Below are positions 12,781-21,810 of a stretch of DNA of 64,000 bases, piece after piece. Within the stretch, counting starts at the first letter, position 1. Every line of letters begins with the position of its first letter. Origin of the DNA: Chlamydomonas reinhardtii (Eukaryota; Chlorophyta; Chlorophyceae; Chlamydomonadales; Chlamydomonadaceae); assembly GCF_000002595.2 (NCBI RefSeq), contig NC_057006.1:1986246-2050245 (forward strand). Direction: 5' to 3'. Position numbers and translations under genes: made by a program. The notes beneath the pieces are model-generated. The model was given only the letters and a program-made list of their open reading frames with translations, did no database searches and was not told the DNA's origin.

Positions 12781-13914
12781 GCCATTTGTTGGGTTCTGGG
12801 AATCAGCTGCACCCTACGGGACTTTACCAACTTGCCTTACCACTGTCCCATCACACACTCCAACATCATCTGACGCTAGGAATGGGTGCTGGTTCGGGAC
12901 AAGGTCCCAGCGGCGTGGAGGCCGACGCAGACTCACAAACGCAGCTAGCCGTGACCAGAAGTCCGCAATCACCTCCACACCGATCCTCCGCACAACAGCA
13001 ACCTCCGCAGTCCGGTCTGCAGCATCAGGGCAAGCGTAAAGGCGCTGTCGGCCGTATTCCAGGGCCGCCACAGCAGCCAAGCACACGATGTCCCACACCG
13101 CCTGCGATAGCCCTGGCGGCGCCTGTACTAACCACAACTGGTTCCGTGTGTTGTCCACATTCGCATGCTCCCGCAGCACATCACGCAGAGCCTCCGCCAC
13201 CACACAGTCCCAGAAGTGATGAAGCCTAGCCCTAGCAGCCATCTGAGCCCCACACGGGCATGTCTCCACGCGTCCACCCGCGGCCAACGCCGCAAGCATC
13301 CCAAAGCCTGTGAATCCATTGACTGCCAGGCGCCAGAGCGGTTCCTTGTGTCGCCGCTCCCACACCAAAGCCCACAGCCGCGCCAGGGCCGCCCGCAGCG
13401 CATGAATCAATTTCGCCGGCGGCGCGGCGCCCCTGTAGGCCTCTTGGATGAAGGCCAAGTGACGCACGCGGAGCGCGTCGTACGCAGGCGTGAGTTGAAG
13501 TTGGGTTGCCTGCTTCACCGCGAGGGTCAGCAATGGCACGTCAGCCGCGCCATGCCGCCATCCCAGGCTCTGCGCAAGCAGCAGCCATACCTGGGGGGCA
13601 GGAGGCGCGGAGGCCGCGCCGCCAGGCGCATGCAGTGTGGCCGACGCCGCCACCCTCCACGCCGCCGGTACACGGGCCAGCAGCGCGGAGAGTTGGGCAG
13701 CAGCATCCGGGCCGGACGGCAGCTCCGGCGGCACGCGCGCCATATCCGTACAAGCGGTCCGTCCTGCGCCCCATCCTGCGTTTTCAAACGCAGGATGGGG
13801 CGCAGGACGGACCGCTTGTACGGTATAGTGCAGCGCCGTGCGAGGTGTGGCCCGAGCGCACCAGCTGGCTTGGAAGCCACTAACTGGCGCACCGCGGCCA
13901 GCGCCTCCCAGCAC
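12781..13914 (-). mobile_element. 5'-truncated LINE-type retrotransposon, 3' part of ORF2
   Basis: One open frame runs on the minus strand from 13914 to 12814. Its best ATG is at 13743 (MARVPPELPSG). The distal part holds a zinc-binding block typical of non-LTR retrotransposon C-termini: ETCPCGAQ, then HHFWDCVVAEAL about ten residues later, preceded by EPLWRLAVNGF. No reverse-transcriptase core (FADD/YADD) is present, so only the 3' end is preserved. It abuts the truncated NTPase gene at 13.9 kb in the same orientation, as expected for a 5'-truncated insertion. Its 3' tail (about 12,800-12,870) matches sequence at 18,300-18,370. The clade is unresolved; an L1-like family is possible. Confidence 0.6.
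13743..13826. mobile_element. perfect 38-bp foldback insertion flanked by TAT
   Basis: Positions 13746-13783 and 13786-13823 are perfect reverse complements, with a two-base centre (TC at 13784-13785). TAT stands immediately outside each arm (13743-13745 and 13824-13826), as for a 3-bp target duplication. The arms begin CCGTACAAGCGGTCCGTCCT. The unit sits directly upstream of the best ATG of the LINE open frame. It could be two transposon ends fused head to head, a minimal MITE, or a dsRNA-forming hairpin. Confidence 0.75.
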
Positions 13915-15796
13915 CGCACTGCCGTGCCAGGCTGGCAGCCGTCGGCTCGCCCGCGGACCAGGTCAGGAACTGCCGCAGATCCACCATGCCGTTCGCCTGC
14001 GAGCATAACAACAAGATTACCGCGGGCTCCATGCTATGCGCAGCTGATTATCGATACTAGCATGCGTGCATGAATCTTGCCTGAAGCTTCTCTATCACAC
14101 GCCTGGCGATCTCGTCCGAGCCAAACACCACCTCGGTCTTCTCACACGCGTTGTCCACCTGCACATCAGGTGGCGGGCGTGAACGTGTTGTGGGGGTCAA
14201 GCAAGAACGACCCCGGGGCAAGTAATCAGCGCGGTATCACCTGAACGTGCAGTAGTTTGTGGCTCGCCTCAGGGGCGGCCTCGATCTGCTTCACCGAGCG
14301 CAGCACAGCGAATAGGTCACTGGACGCCAGGGCGTCGTCCAGCTTCCGCTGCATTGACGGGTTCTGGAGGACGCAGACAAGCAAGATGGGAGCAGCAAAT
14401 GTTGGTTGGCGGCACATGTACTCTTGTCCAACAGACTCTTTCCGCACAGTGTCAGACAGCAGATCACGCATCGTCCGATACACATGCCGCGCACACGTCC
14501 ACAAACCTTCCTACCTTGGCATTCTCCAGCACGTATCTTGGGATCCCGCCCCACGTCTTGTACAGCCGCTCAGCCGTCTCGACGTCAACTTCTGCCCGGT
14601 ACGGCTCGAGGCGGCGTGCGGCACGAATCTCCTCCAGGCTCCACGGGCCCATCCACAGCTCCAGGTGTTTGGTCTTGGCAAATCTCTGCAAGGCACGGAT
14701 TCCGCTAGTGAGTGAGCGCCTCGAAGACGAATAATGTGTTGTCAGTAGGGCGTCGTCAACAGCCTTACGTTGTAGGCGCCGGCGCACGGCGAGGAGACCA
14801 TAACTGTTATGGCGTTCACGTACGCGAATTCGATGGAGTCGCACAGCAGCCTGTAGATGGAGAGATGGGAGAAAGATGGTGGTTCTGTTCTTTTTTGCGC
14901 ACCCGGTAGGCGTGGCCACGTGGAGCACCAGCACGTCCCGAATGCGACCAAGCGAGCCTAACAGCTAGGAATTCTCACCACGTGTTGGGGTCGTTGAGTT
15001 CCTCTTTGAACTCGATGGGGTTGTCCGCAGCAAACACGCCGCCGCCGTCACCCGCGGGCTGAAACAGCAGCGCGCTGGGGTAGGTAAGGTCAGAAAGCAA
15101 CACCACGGTGCGCCGCATGCAGGCCAGGCGGTGGAGCAGGTCCAGCAGGAACACGCTCTTGCCGATGCCTGGCGGTATGTCGAGGAGTGTCGCATGAAGT
15201 GCACAGCAGGGGCATAACGCGGGGGTCGCAACACCATGCACGGGGGCAGATGTTATGAGTGCCAGCGGTCCTCCTGACGACACACCAATTTTTTATTAAT
15301 ATTATCGTTAGGTCATGTAATTATACCGATGCCTTATAAGGATAAGCAGAAGAAAAAGGAGTGGGCGCAGAACTACCCGAACGTCGAGTTCAAGTTCAAG
15401 GGGGGGGACCTCAAGGGGACCTACCACGGTCACACGGACGGCAAGAGCTGCTACCTGTCCACTGACAAGCCCTGATTCACCACGACGACAACAGCTACAA
15501 CTGCAAAAAGCGGTGTTTCTCAACACCACCACGAACAAACGGTCCAAAAGTGCATGCTTGTTACACACCTTGTGTCCCCAGGACGAGGAAGCGCCGGATG
15601 CCTGGTGAGGGCTCGTCGAGGCAGTCCTGCATCTTGTTAAAAGCGGTGTCGTAGCACGTGCGCCGCAGCAGCTGGTGCAGTGTTTCTGTGCTGGCCGGGA
15701 AGCGCACGCCCGGCGGCAGCGAGAGCACCTTCTGGTCGTCCACCGTCGTCAGCTCAGCCGCAGTCAGTTTCTCCCAGAACATCTGTAGCTCCCGGC
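13915..15796 (-). CDS. Crinkler/RHS-type P-loop NTPase, partial, 3' end lost next to a LINE
   Basis: Exons: 15796-15569, 15168-14979, 14850-14769, 14685-14515, 14363-14241, 14158-14081, then 13996 onward. The first listed exon enters in phase 1, so an upstream exon is missing from the model. The first splice builds a Walker A loop, GTQGIGKSVFLLDLL. Later exons carry family hallmarks: VLLSDLTYP, VNAITVMVSSP, WSLEEIRAARR, WGGIPRYVLENAK and VDLRQFLTW. This layout matches the NTPase region of Crinkler/retrotransposon-hot-spot proteins, which are present in many copies in green algae. The intron between 14081 and 13996 fits only as a GC-AG intron (CAG|GCAAGA). Recognisable coding ends near 13.92 kb, where LINE sequence begins. 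Role unknown; probably a young or decaying family member. Confidence 0.6.
15329..15475 (+). CDS. 48-aa lysine-rich small ORF inside an NTPase-gene intron
   Basis: ATG to TGA, starting MPYKDKQKKKEWAQNYP and ending CYLSTDKP. It lies on the plus strand inside the minus-strand intron 15169-15568. The upstream flank (15,285-15,330) is unusually AT-rich for this window. The MPYKD-plus-basic start resembles the opening of many small phage and giant-virus HNH-linked proteins, but the match is short and no HNH residues follow. It may be chance, a transferred fragment or a small real gene; I cannot tell. Confidence 0.3.
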   Translation: MPYKDKQKKKEWAQNYPNVEFKFKGGDLKGTYHGHTDGKSCYLSTDKP

Positions 15797-16900
15797 CTGC
15801 ATAGCAGAAGGCATTGGAATGGTCATGGCTGCTTCACAGTGCTCAGCACTCCTGGTAACGTCGAATTCTTGTCATCCGCGCGCGGGGCGGAGGCGGTCCA
15901 CAACTGCTCCAAGCCCGCTCCCGGCCTGTCATCCCCGGCGCCGTGTCACGCCCTAGCGTACCTGCGGCAAGCGAGGCCCGCCGGCTCTGCTCTGCGTGGT
16001 GACGTTTGCCGAGGGCAGGTGCAGGCCTTCATCAGCTTACCCTCATTGTACCCTCATTGTGTCCAGGGTCGTTTGTCAATATGACGGGCGCACCCGTGGG
16101 GCGCACCCAAGGGAAAACCCAAACAACCCCAATCCCGGGACGCGGCAGTCAACAGCCGGGCAATCGGTTGCAACGTGAATCGCGGGACTAAACACCAAAG
16201 CTTGCGCTCAGGTCCACCCGCACTCAATTGCTAGTTTCAGGCGCGCAAAAGCTCTTGGGAAATGCCGACTCCCACTGCCAACCAACTCACCAGCTCTTGC
16301 CAGCCTCACCAACTGGCCAGCTGTTAGCGTCAGGAGTAGCAGCACCAGCAGCACCAGCAGCACCAGCAGCCGAAAGGCAGCGGCCTGTTCATGCTCGTTG
16401 AAGCCTAGCCCGGAGAGAGCCGCCACAATTGGTTGGATGGCGGTGGCATTCTCTCCCACGATCGAAAGGAGGGCTTCGCGAATGGGCACCATGGCTACCA
16501 CCAGGGCTCACCGCGTTCCAGTAATACTGGAGGACGGATCTTATGATAAGATTCAGCAGGGATCATTTCCTGCGTAATCTACATAAATGCGTTCAAGGGG
16601 CGGCTCGGCGCAAACCCTTGGCATGGCTGTTGGCATGTTCACAAATGGACGATTAGGGGACTAGGACCCTATCGTGGCCTAGTGTCCACTGTTTTAAACA
16701 TATAGCATAAGTATTGCAGATTAGTCTTCAACCCGAACCGTGCAACTATTACTGAATTTGCGCTCAGAAGCCGCCAAAGAATGAGTCGAACATGTGTCGA
16801 GATTTTCTTTTGCGTCACGCACGCAGCCCATGCTATATCCTAATATCTACTGTGCGCAACCTGGTGTATGGACTTGGAGACGGCTTGGGTGCCGCTAAAG
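15797..16900. other. 5' flank of the NTPase gene, mostly featureless
   Basis: Apart from a possible 5' exon (next entry), I see no conserved coding sequence, repeat or RNA gene. It may hold the promoter and first exon of the NTPase gene. Confidence 0.4.
16208..16492 (-). CDS. hypothetical frame, possible 5' exon of the NTPase gene
   Basis: ATG at 16492 opens MVPIREALLSIVGEN, followed by LSGLGFNEHEQAAAFRL and a run of Leu/Val that could be a membrane helix. The Leu run is encoded by an AGCAGCACC-type repeat, so its hydrophobicity may be an accident of the repeat. Orientation and position suit a first exon for the downstream NTPase gene, but I could not fix a donor in the right phase. Confidence 0.25.
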   Translation of the reverse strand: MVPIREALLSIVGENATAIQPIVAALSGLGFNEHEQAAAFRLLVLLVLLVLLLLTLTAGQLVRLARAGELVGSGSRHFPRAFARLKLAIECGWT

Positions 16901-16902
16901 CG

Positions 16903-17839
16903 ATGGCCGGCGGGGGGCCCTCGGGATGCAGGGACTCGGAGGTTAGGGCCGCTAGGGGTTGGGCATGTAGGGGGCACTGGGGATGTAGGGACTAAGCCTG
17001 GGGGCGCTAAGGGGCTGGGGCCTGTAGGGGGCGCTGGGGATGTAGGGACTAAGGCTGGGGGCGCTAAGGGGTTGGGGCCTATAGGGGGCGCTGGGGGCGC
17101 TGGGGGTGTTGGGGGCGGTGGGGGCGCTGAGGGTGGTGGGGGCGGTGGGGGCAGTGGGGGCAGTGGGGGTGTTGGGGGCGCTGGGGGTGTTGGGGGCGCT
17201 GGGGGCGGTGGGGGTGCTGGGGGCGGTGGGGGTGTTGGGGGCGGTGGGGGCGGTGGGGGTGGTGGGGGTGGTGGGAACAGTGGGGGCGCTGGGGGCGCTG
17301 GGGGTGGTGGGTGCGGTGGGTGCGGTGGGGGCGGTGGGGGCGCTGGGGGCGGTGGGGGCAGTGGGGGCGGTAAGGGCGCTGGGGGCGCTGGGGGTTTTGG
17401 GGGCGGTGGGGGCAGTGGGGGCGGTGGGGGTGTTGGGTGCGGTGGGGGTGGTGGGGGCGGTGGGGGCAGTGGGGGCGGTGGGGGTGTTGGGGGCGGTGGG
17501 TGCGGCGGGGGTGGTGGGGGCGGTGGGGGCACTGGGGTTGTTGGGGGCAGTGGGGGCGGTGGGGGTGGTGGGGGCGGTGGGGGCGCTGGGGGCGGTGGGG
17601 GCACTGGGGGCAGTGGGGGCGGTGGGGGCGCTGGTGGCGCTGGGGGTGGTGGGGGCGGTGGGGGCGCTGGGGGCGGTGGGGGCACTGGGGGCAGTGGGGG
17701 CGGTGGGGGCGGTGGGGGTGTTGGGGGCGCTGGGGACGGTGGGGGCGCTGGGGGCGGTGGGGGCACTGGGGGCAGTGGGGGTGTTGGGGGCGGTGGGGGT
17801 GTTGGGGACGGTGGGGGTGTTGGGGGTGTTGGGGGCGGC
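16903..17839. repeat. G-rich minisatellite (6/12-bp units) with a 57-bp higher-order part
   Basis: From about 17,020 the plus strand is almost only GGGGGYGSTG units (GGGGGCGGTG, GGGGGCGCTG, GGGGGTGTTG, GGGGGCAGTG). The left part has a 56-58 bp repeat marked by GGGGATGTAGGGACTAA at 16,979 and 17,037 and a variant at 16,923. The unit lacks stop triplets in all frames, so long frames appear on both strands (Gly-rich on plus, Pro-rich or APT-rich on minus). These are treated as repeat artefacts. The plus strand has very high G-quadruplex potential. Confidence 0.9.
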
Positions 17840-17883
17840 CTGCCTGAGCATGAGCATGAGCATTTACATGGGTTCGAGTCCAT

Positions 17884-18300
17884 GTGGCCCCACTAACTCC
17901 TGGTCAGAGTCCGGGGGCGCGCTAGGTAAACAGGCAAATGGCCTAGATCAATAGTGTCCGTGCCCGTAGCGTCGTAACTGCGTACAAGTGGGCAGCTAAC
18001 TTTTGCGTGTCTGTGTCAAGCATAATCGTTTTCATATCGCTACCTGTATCTTGGCAACCAACATCCGGCACGCGCTGGTGGAGATGCTGCTGGGGCACAA
18101 GCGACCTGCATCGCTGCAGACTGGCGGCGGCGGCGGCGGTGGCAGCGGCGGCGGCGGTGGCAGCGGCGGCGGCGGCGGCAGCAGCAGCGGGGGCGTGTGC
18201 GCGCATCTTGGTAGCGGAGGGGGCGGGAAAGGCCACGTGGAAGAGGAGAGCGCAGCACCGCCCAAGAAGCGGCGCAAGCGCGCAAGCTGAGGAGCCGGCT
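17884..18300 (+). other. possible coding fragment with (GGC)n and a basic C-terminus
   Basis: The plus-strand frame ending at 18290 reads NIRHALVEMLLGHKRP, then Gly/Ser runs from a GGC repeat, then PPKKRRKRAS and a stop. The basic tail looks like a nuclear localisation signal. No ATG opens the frame and I found no clear acceptor. It could be a last exon of a decayed gene or part of a repeat, because sequence just after the stop matches the 3' tail of the LINE at 12.8 kb. Confidence 0.2.
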
Positions 18301-18375
18301 GGTGTCTAGGTGTGTGATGGGACAGGGTTCAAGGCAGGTTGGCGAGGTCCCGTAGGGTGCAGCCGATGCCCAGAC
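18301..18375 (+). repeat. copy of the LINE 3' tail found at 12.80-12.87 kb
   Basis: The plus strand here (TGTGTGATGGGACAG, then AAGGCAGGTTGG, then GTCCCGTAGGGTGCAGC) matches the minus strand at about 12,870-12,800 with few differences. The two copies are in opposite genomic orientation. Confidence 0.65.
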
Positions 18376-19186
18376 CCGTAAGCAGACAGCAAACAGTTTG
18401 CAGTGGCAGAGCAGAAGTGCATGGCTGGTCGAACGCCGGCGTTACTGTACCGACAAGTTGCTGGCTGGCTGGAAGTTTGCTGATGCGCATTCCTCACGCT
18501 CCGGGCGCCCGGCCAGGCGATAGCACCACACAGACAGACCGCAACGCCACACTCGCGATGCAGAGCCGCAGCGCACCTGCAGGAAGATGACCAGCGTCCA
18601 CGGATGAGCACCAGAGGCAACCGCCGAGAAAATGCAGACAGAATGCAGCAAAGCAGTGGCCGGGCGACAGCGTGACAAGCAGGGGCGAAAACAGGGCGAG
18701 GCAAGGCAGAAAAGGGAGCCCGAATGTACGGATGAGTGGCGGGCGAGTCGAATGCGATTGCGAGACAAACACAACCGGAGTGTGAGGAAGCGCCGCGGGT
18801 TGGCATTGGGAGTGTCGTGGCTGAAGTTCGGGACAGAGAGCTGTATCGCGCGCCCTATTGTCCCTTCAATTGTAATCCGCATCCTAAGGACCGAGTGCGG
18901 TTAGCGGAGTGTTTGCTGGCGAGTCGCGCTGGCGCTGGCGCTGCAGTGTAGTGTGAAACAGGAGTCAAATACAAAGCAGGAAGGCACTGACGTTGGTAGG
19001 TAGCGGTCCGCGGTGGGGCTGGCAGGGCATGCGTAGCGGCATGACAAGTAGTGCGGCTGTTGACAACTGTGCTGCGTCTGGCTGCGGCTGGCCCTGCTGT
19101 GGCATCGCGATTGCTAGGCACCTAGTTTGGCTATGTGCCTGTGGAAACCGACCCCGGCTATGTCCGGGCGATGAGGTTGTTCGGCC
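18376..19186. other. repeat-derived spacer, no supported gene
   Basis: No frame shows a conserved domain. The right part probably contains the 3' untranslated region of the minus-strand LINE that ends near 19.19 kb. Confidence 0.4.
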
Positions 19187-20253
19187 TCAGACTGTGGAAG
19201 GGCTCAGCCCCTTTTCCCTTGCGGGGGAGAGCCACCTTTTCTTGTCATCTTCTACACCGCCTCGACACAGCCTGCACACCCTGTCATTGCGCGGACGGTA
19301 CCGGCCCCCCGCCACGGGGCGATTAACCTCGATATCCCAACATCCTAGCCTGAACCGTATCAGCGCAATTAGGTGCTTGTGCGTAACATACTCCTTCATG
19401 TACGGTAAAATGCCTTGCTTAACTGCAGCATCCAACTGCGGGACGCCCATCCACTGCGTATCGCGGCACATCTTAACTCCCGGCCCACCGGCAGTATTTC
19501 AGGGAAAGCCCGAGGGTCAGCGCATATGCTCTCTACCTTCCATTCACCCATAAGCATGTTGGCGAAGTTGCCCAGCAAACTACCAATCGGCAGCCCCGTG
19601 CGCAGTAGCCATTCACAAAGTGCGTCTGTGCCCTGCGGGCCCACTGTACACCAGTCGTAGCCAAGCTTTTTGCAGACTCGGTAAACCTTGCTCACCCAGC
19701 ACATGCCTTCGAAACCTCCTGCAGTCGCGGCATCTTCCAACAAGGAGGTGGCTGCCTTATGGCAGGAAAAGGGCTGATCCCGGGTCGTTATCAACCCAGC
19801 CACCTTGACGCGGGCGCCTACTAAGCACACGCCTCTGTGTTGGGGGCCTTTGGCATCCCCGCAAATCCGGACGTGGCCGGTTGGGTGGGGTGCACAGTCC
19901 GTGCTAACCCGCAGCTAACAAACTAGTCACGTCACTCGCCGCCAATCGGCACGTGCACCCTCAGCCCCACGCCCTCAGCCCCACGCCCTGCTAGCGCCGT
20001 TCGCGAAAGTCAATTGTCCATGGACGTGCGAAGGCACTTCTCGCTCCGCCCGAATTTTCCCTGCCACCTTTACAACTTCCAAAAATACGTGCGCTAGCGA
20101 TTTGTCTTGCTTGATTATACGGTTCCAGAAACCAAACACCATGTACGCCCAGTGCAAATGCATGGGTTGTGGCCCATGCACCCACACCACTTGCGGCGTT
20201 TCGGCACGATGCAGGGTGGTGGCACAATGAATAAAGTACGGCATACATAGCAA
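19187..20253 (-). mobile_element. decayed LINE-type retrotransposon, C-terminal part of ORF2
   Basis: Three minus-strand stretches in different frames read in order: 20253-19975 (MHLHWAYMVFGFWNRII), 19830-19396 (VKVAGLITT, ELRCAAIRSGWASRSWML) and 19471-19187 (RFRLGCWDIEVNRP, DRVCRLCRGGVEDDKK). FWNR, RFRLGCWD and the CxxC-plus-VEDxK zinc block are typical of the end of algal non-LTR retrotransposon polyproteins. At least two frame changes separate the stretches and the RT core is absent, so this is a 5'-truncated fossil in the same orientation as the copy at 12.8-13.9 kb but from a different family. Confidence 0.6.
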
Positions 20254-20561
20254 ACCATGAGTTCAGAATCCAAGCATTTAGACACCACCTGCCGTGAGGC
20301 TCTGGCGGCCTGTGAATCATAGTGTCAGATCACGGTCCGCATGCAGCCGAGCCTAGCAATGTAGTGGCATGGCTGCTCGCCAAGATCATCCGATGGCAAA
20401 TATATGTTGATCATTCAGCTTTCTGGTGATACGCTGTTGCGGCTAAATGGCGTGCCCGCAGCAGCATCTGAACGCCCACGGATACAGTGAACTTGGCCGC
20501 GACACACCTGCATTCGACAGGGCACACCAATGTTTATGCACAGGGGATTGCACCGGTGCCA
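20254..20561. other. spacer between LINE remnant and gene B, nothing recognised
   Basis: No conserved frame, repeat or RNA gene seen. It should contain the 3' UTR of gene B. Confidence 0.4.
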
Positions 20562-21760
20562 TCAGGGGCACTTGCAAAGGACGTACAAAACCTGCTCTTG
20601 GTAGCCCTGCGACGCCCACCTGAGTGCGTGCGGCCAGGCGGTCGCTCCCAGCAGCGATGCTGCCCACGGGCCCAGTAGTAGCATCAGCGGCAATAGTAGC
20701 CGCAGTGGTAGCTGCGTGGCATCGCGAAGTGAGCAGACAAGGTGGTTTGGTTGACAGCCAACGTCAGCGGTACCGGAGCCGAGCGTTTGTTGCATGGATT
20801 TAAAATTAAGCCCAACGGCAAACATGCCAGTGTCCCACAAGCGCTACGCCAAGTACGCACCCACCCACGACAGTAACCTCACCTGCTCTGCAGCCGGCTG
20901 CGCCAGGCACTCCAGCGTCCACAGCAAAGGCGAGCCCCACCCCGGCAACAACGTCACCGACAACGCGGCAGCGCCAGAAGCTGCCACCCAACGGACCCGC
21001 GCGACGCCGCACACGGCCCGCAACAGCGCCGCCAACACCACAGCCACCTGGAACTGCTTCGCGCTGGATCCTCTCGCCACCGCTGCCGCCATGAGCGCAG
21101 CCTGGCCACCATGGCACACAGCCATAACAACGCCAGCCAGCCCGCCTCCAGCAACGGCGTGCAACGCCGCAAGCAGTGTGGTCAGAGCCAGGAGCGTGGC
21201 GCAGGCGGCGAATGCGGGCCGAATGAACGTCGCTGTGGCATGGTCCCAGAACTGGAGTTCCGTGGTGGCACAGGGGAAGCCCAGCAGCAGCGCGCGTGCA
21301 AGCATGTGTGGGGCCCAGCGGGCGGAAAGTGCAGCGGGCGGCAATTCGGCCGGCGCGCCTTCGCTAGCAGCCACAGCTGAAACTGTGCCGGTGATGAAGG
21401 TTGCGCTGGCAGCGTGGGTGCCGGCTGAAGCCGACAGCGTGCAAGAAGCCGCGGCGAGCAGGCGTGAGGTGCTGGCGGTGGAGACGTCGCAGGAGGGCAC
21501 GGAGCTGCCGGCAGCTGCCAGCTCGTCGGTCGGATGTCGCTGCCGCGGTGGAGTTGGGTCTGGGATGGGCGTGCCGGGTTGCTCCGGCGCCCCCGTGGAT
21601 TGCATCGACGGCAGCGCCGCGCTCGCCGACAACGGCACGGCGCCGTTAAGGCTCAGCCCGGCGCGCGTGCGGCGCCCCGCACACACCGCCGCAATTGCCG
21701 CGACCAGCCGGCAGCAATGCGGCGCGCCCTGCTCCTGCTCCGCCTCCTGCGCCTCCCGGC

Positions 21761-21810
<50 letters not shown>

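Noticed and set aside
16840-17883. 347-residue poly-proline protein resembling a pherophorin linker
   Set aside because: Produced by a stop-free G-rich repeat; several frames on both strands are equally open, and there is no signal peptide or globular domain.
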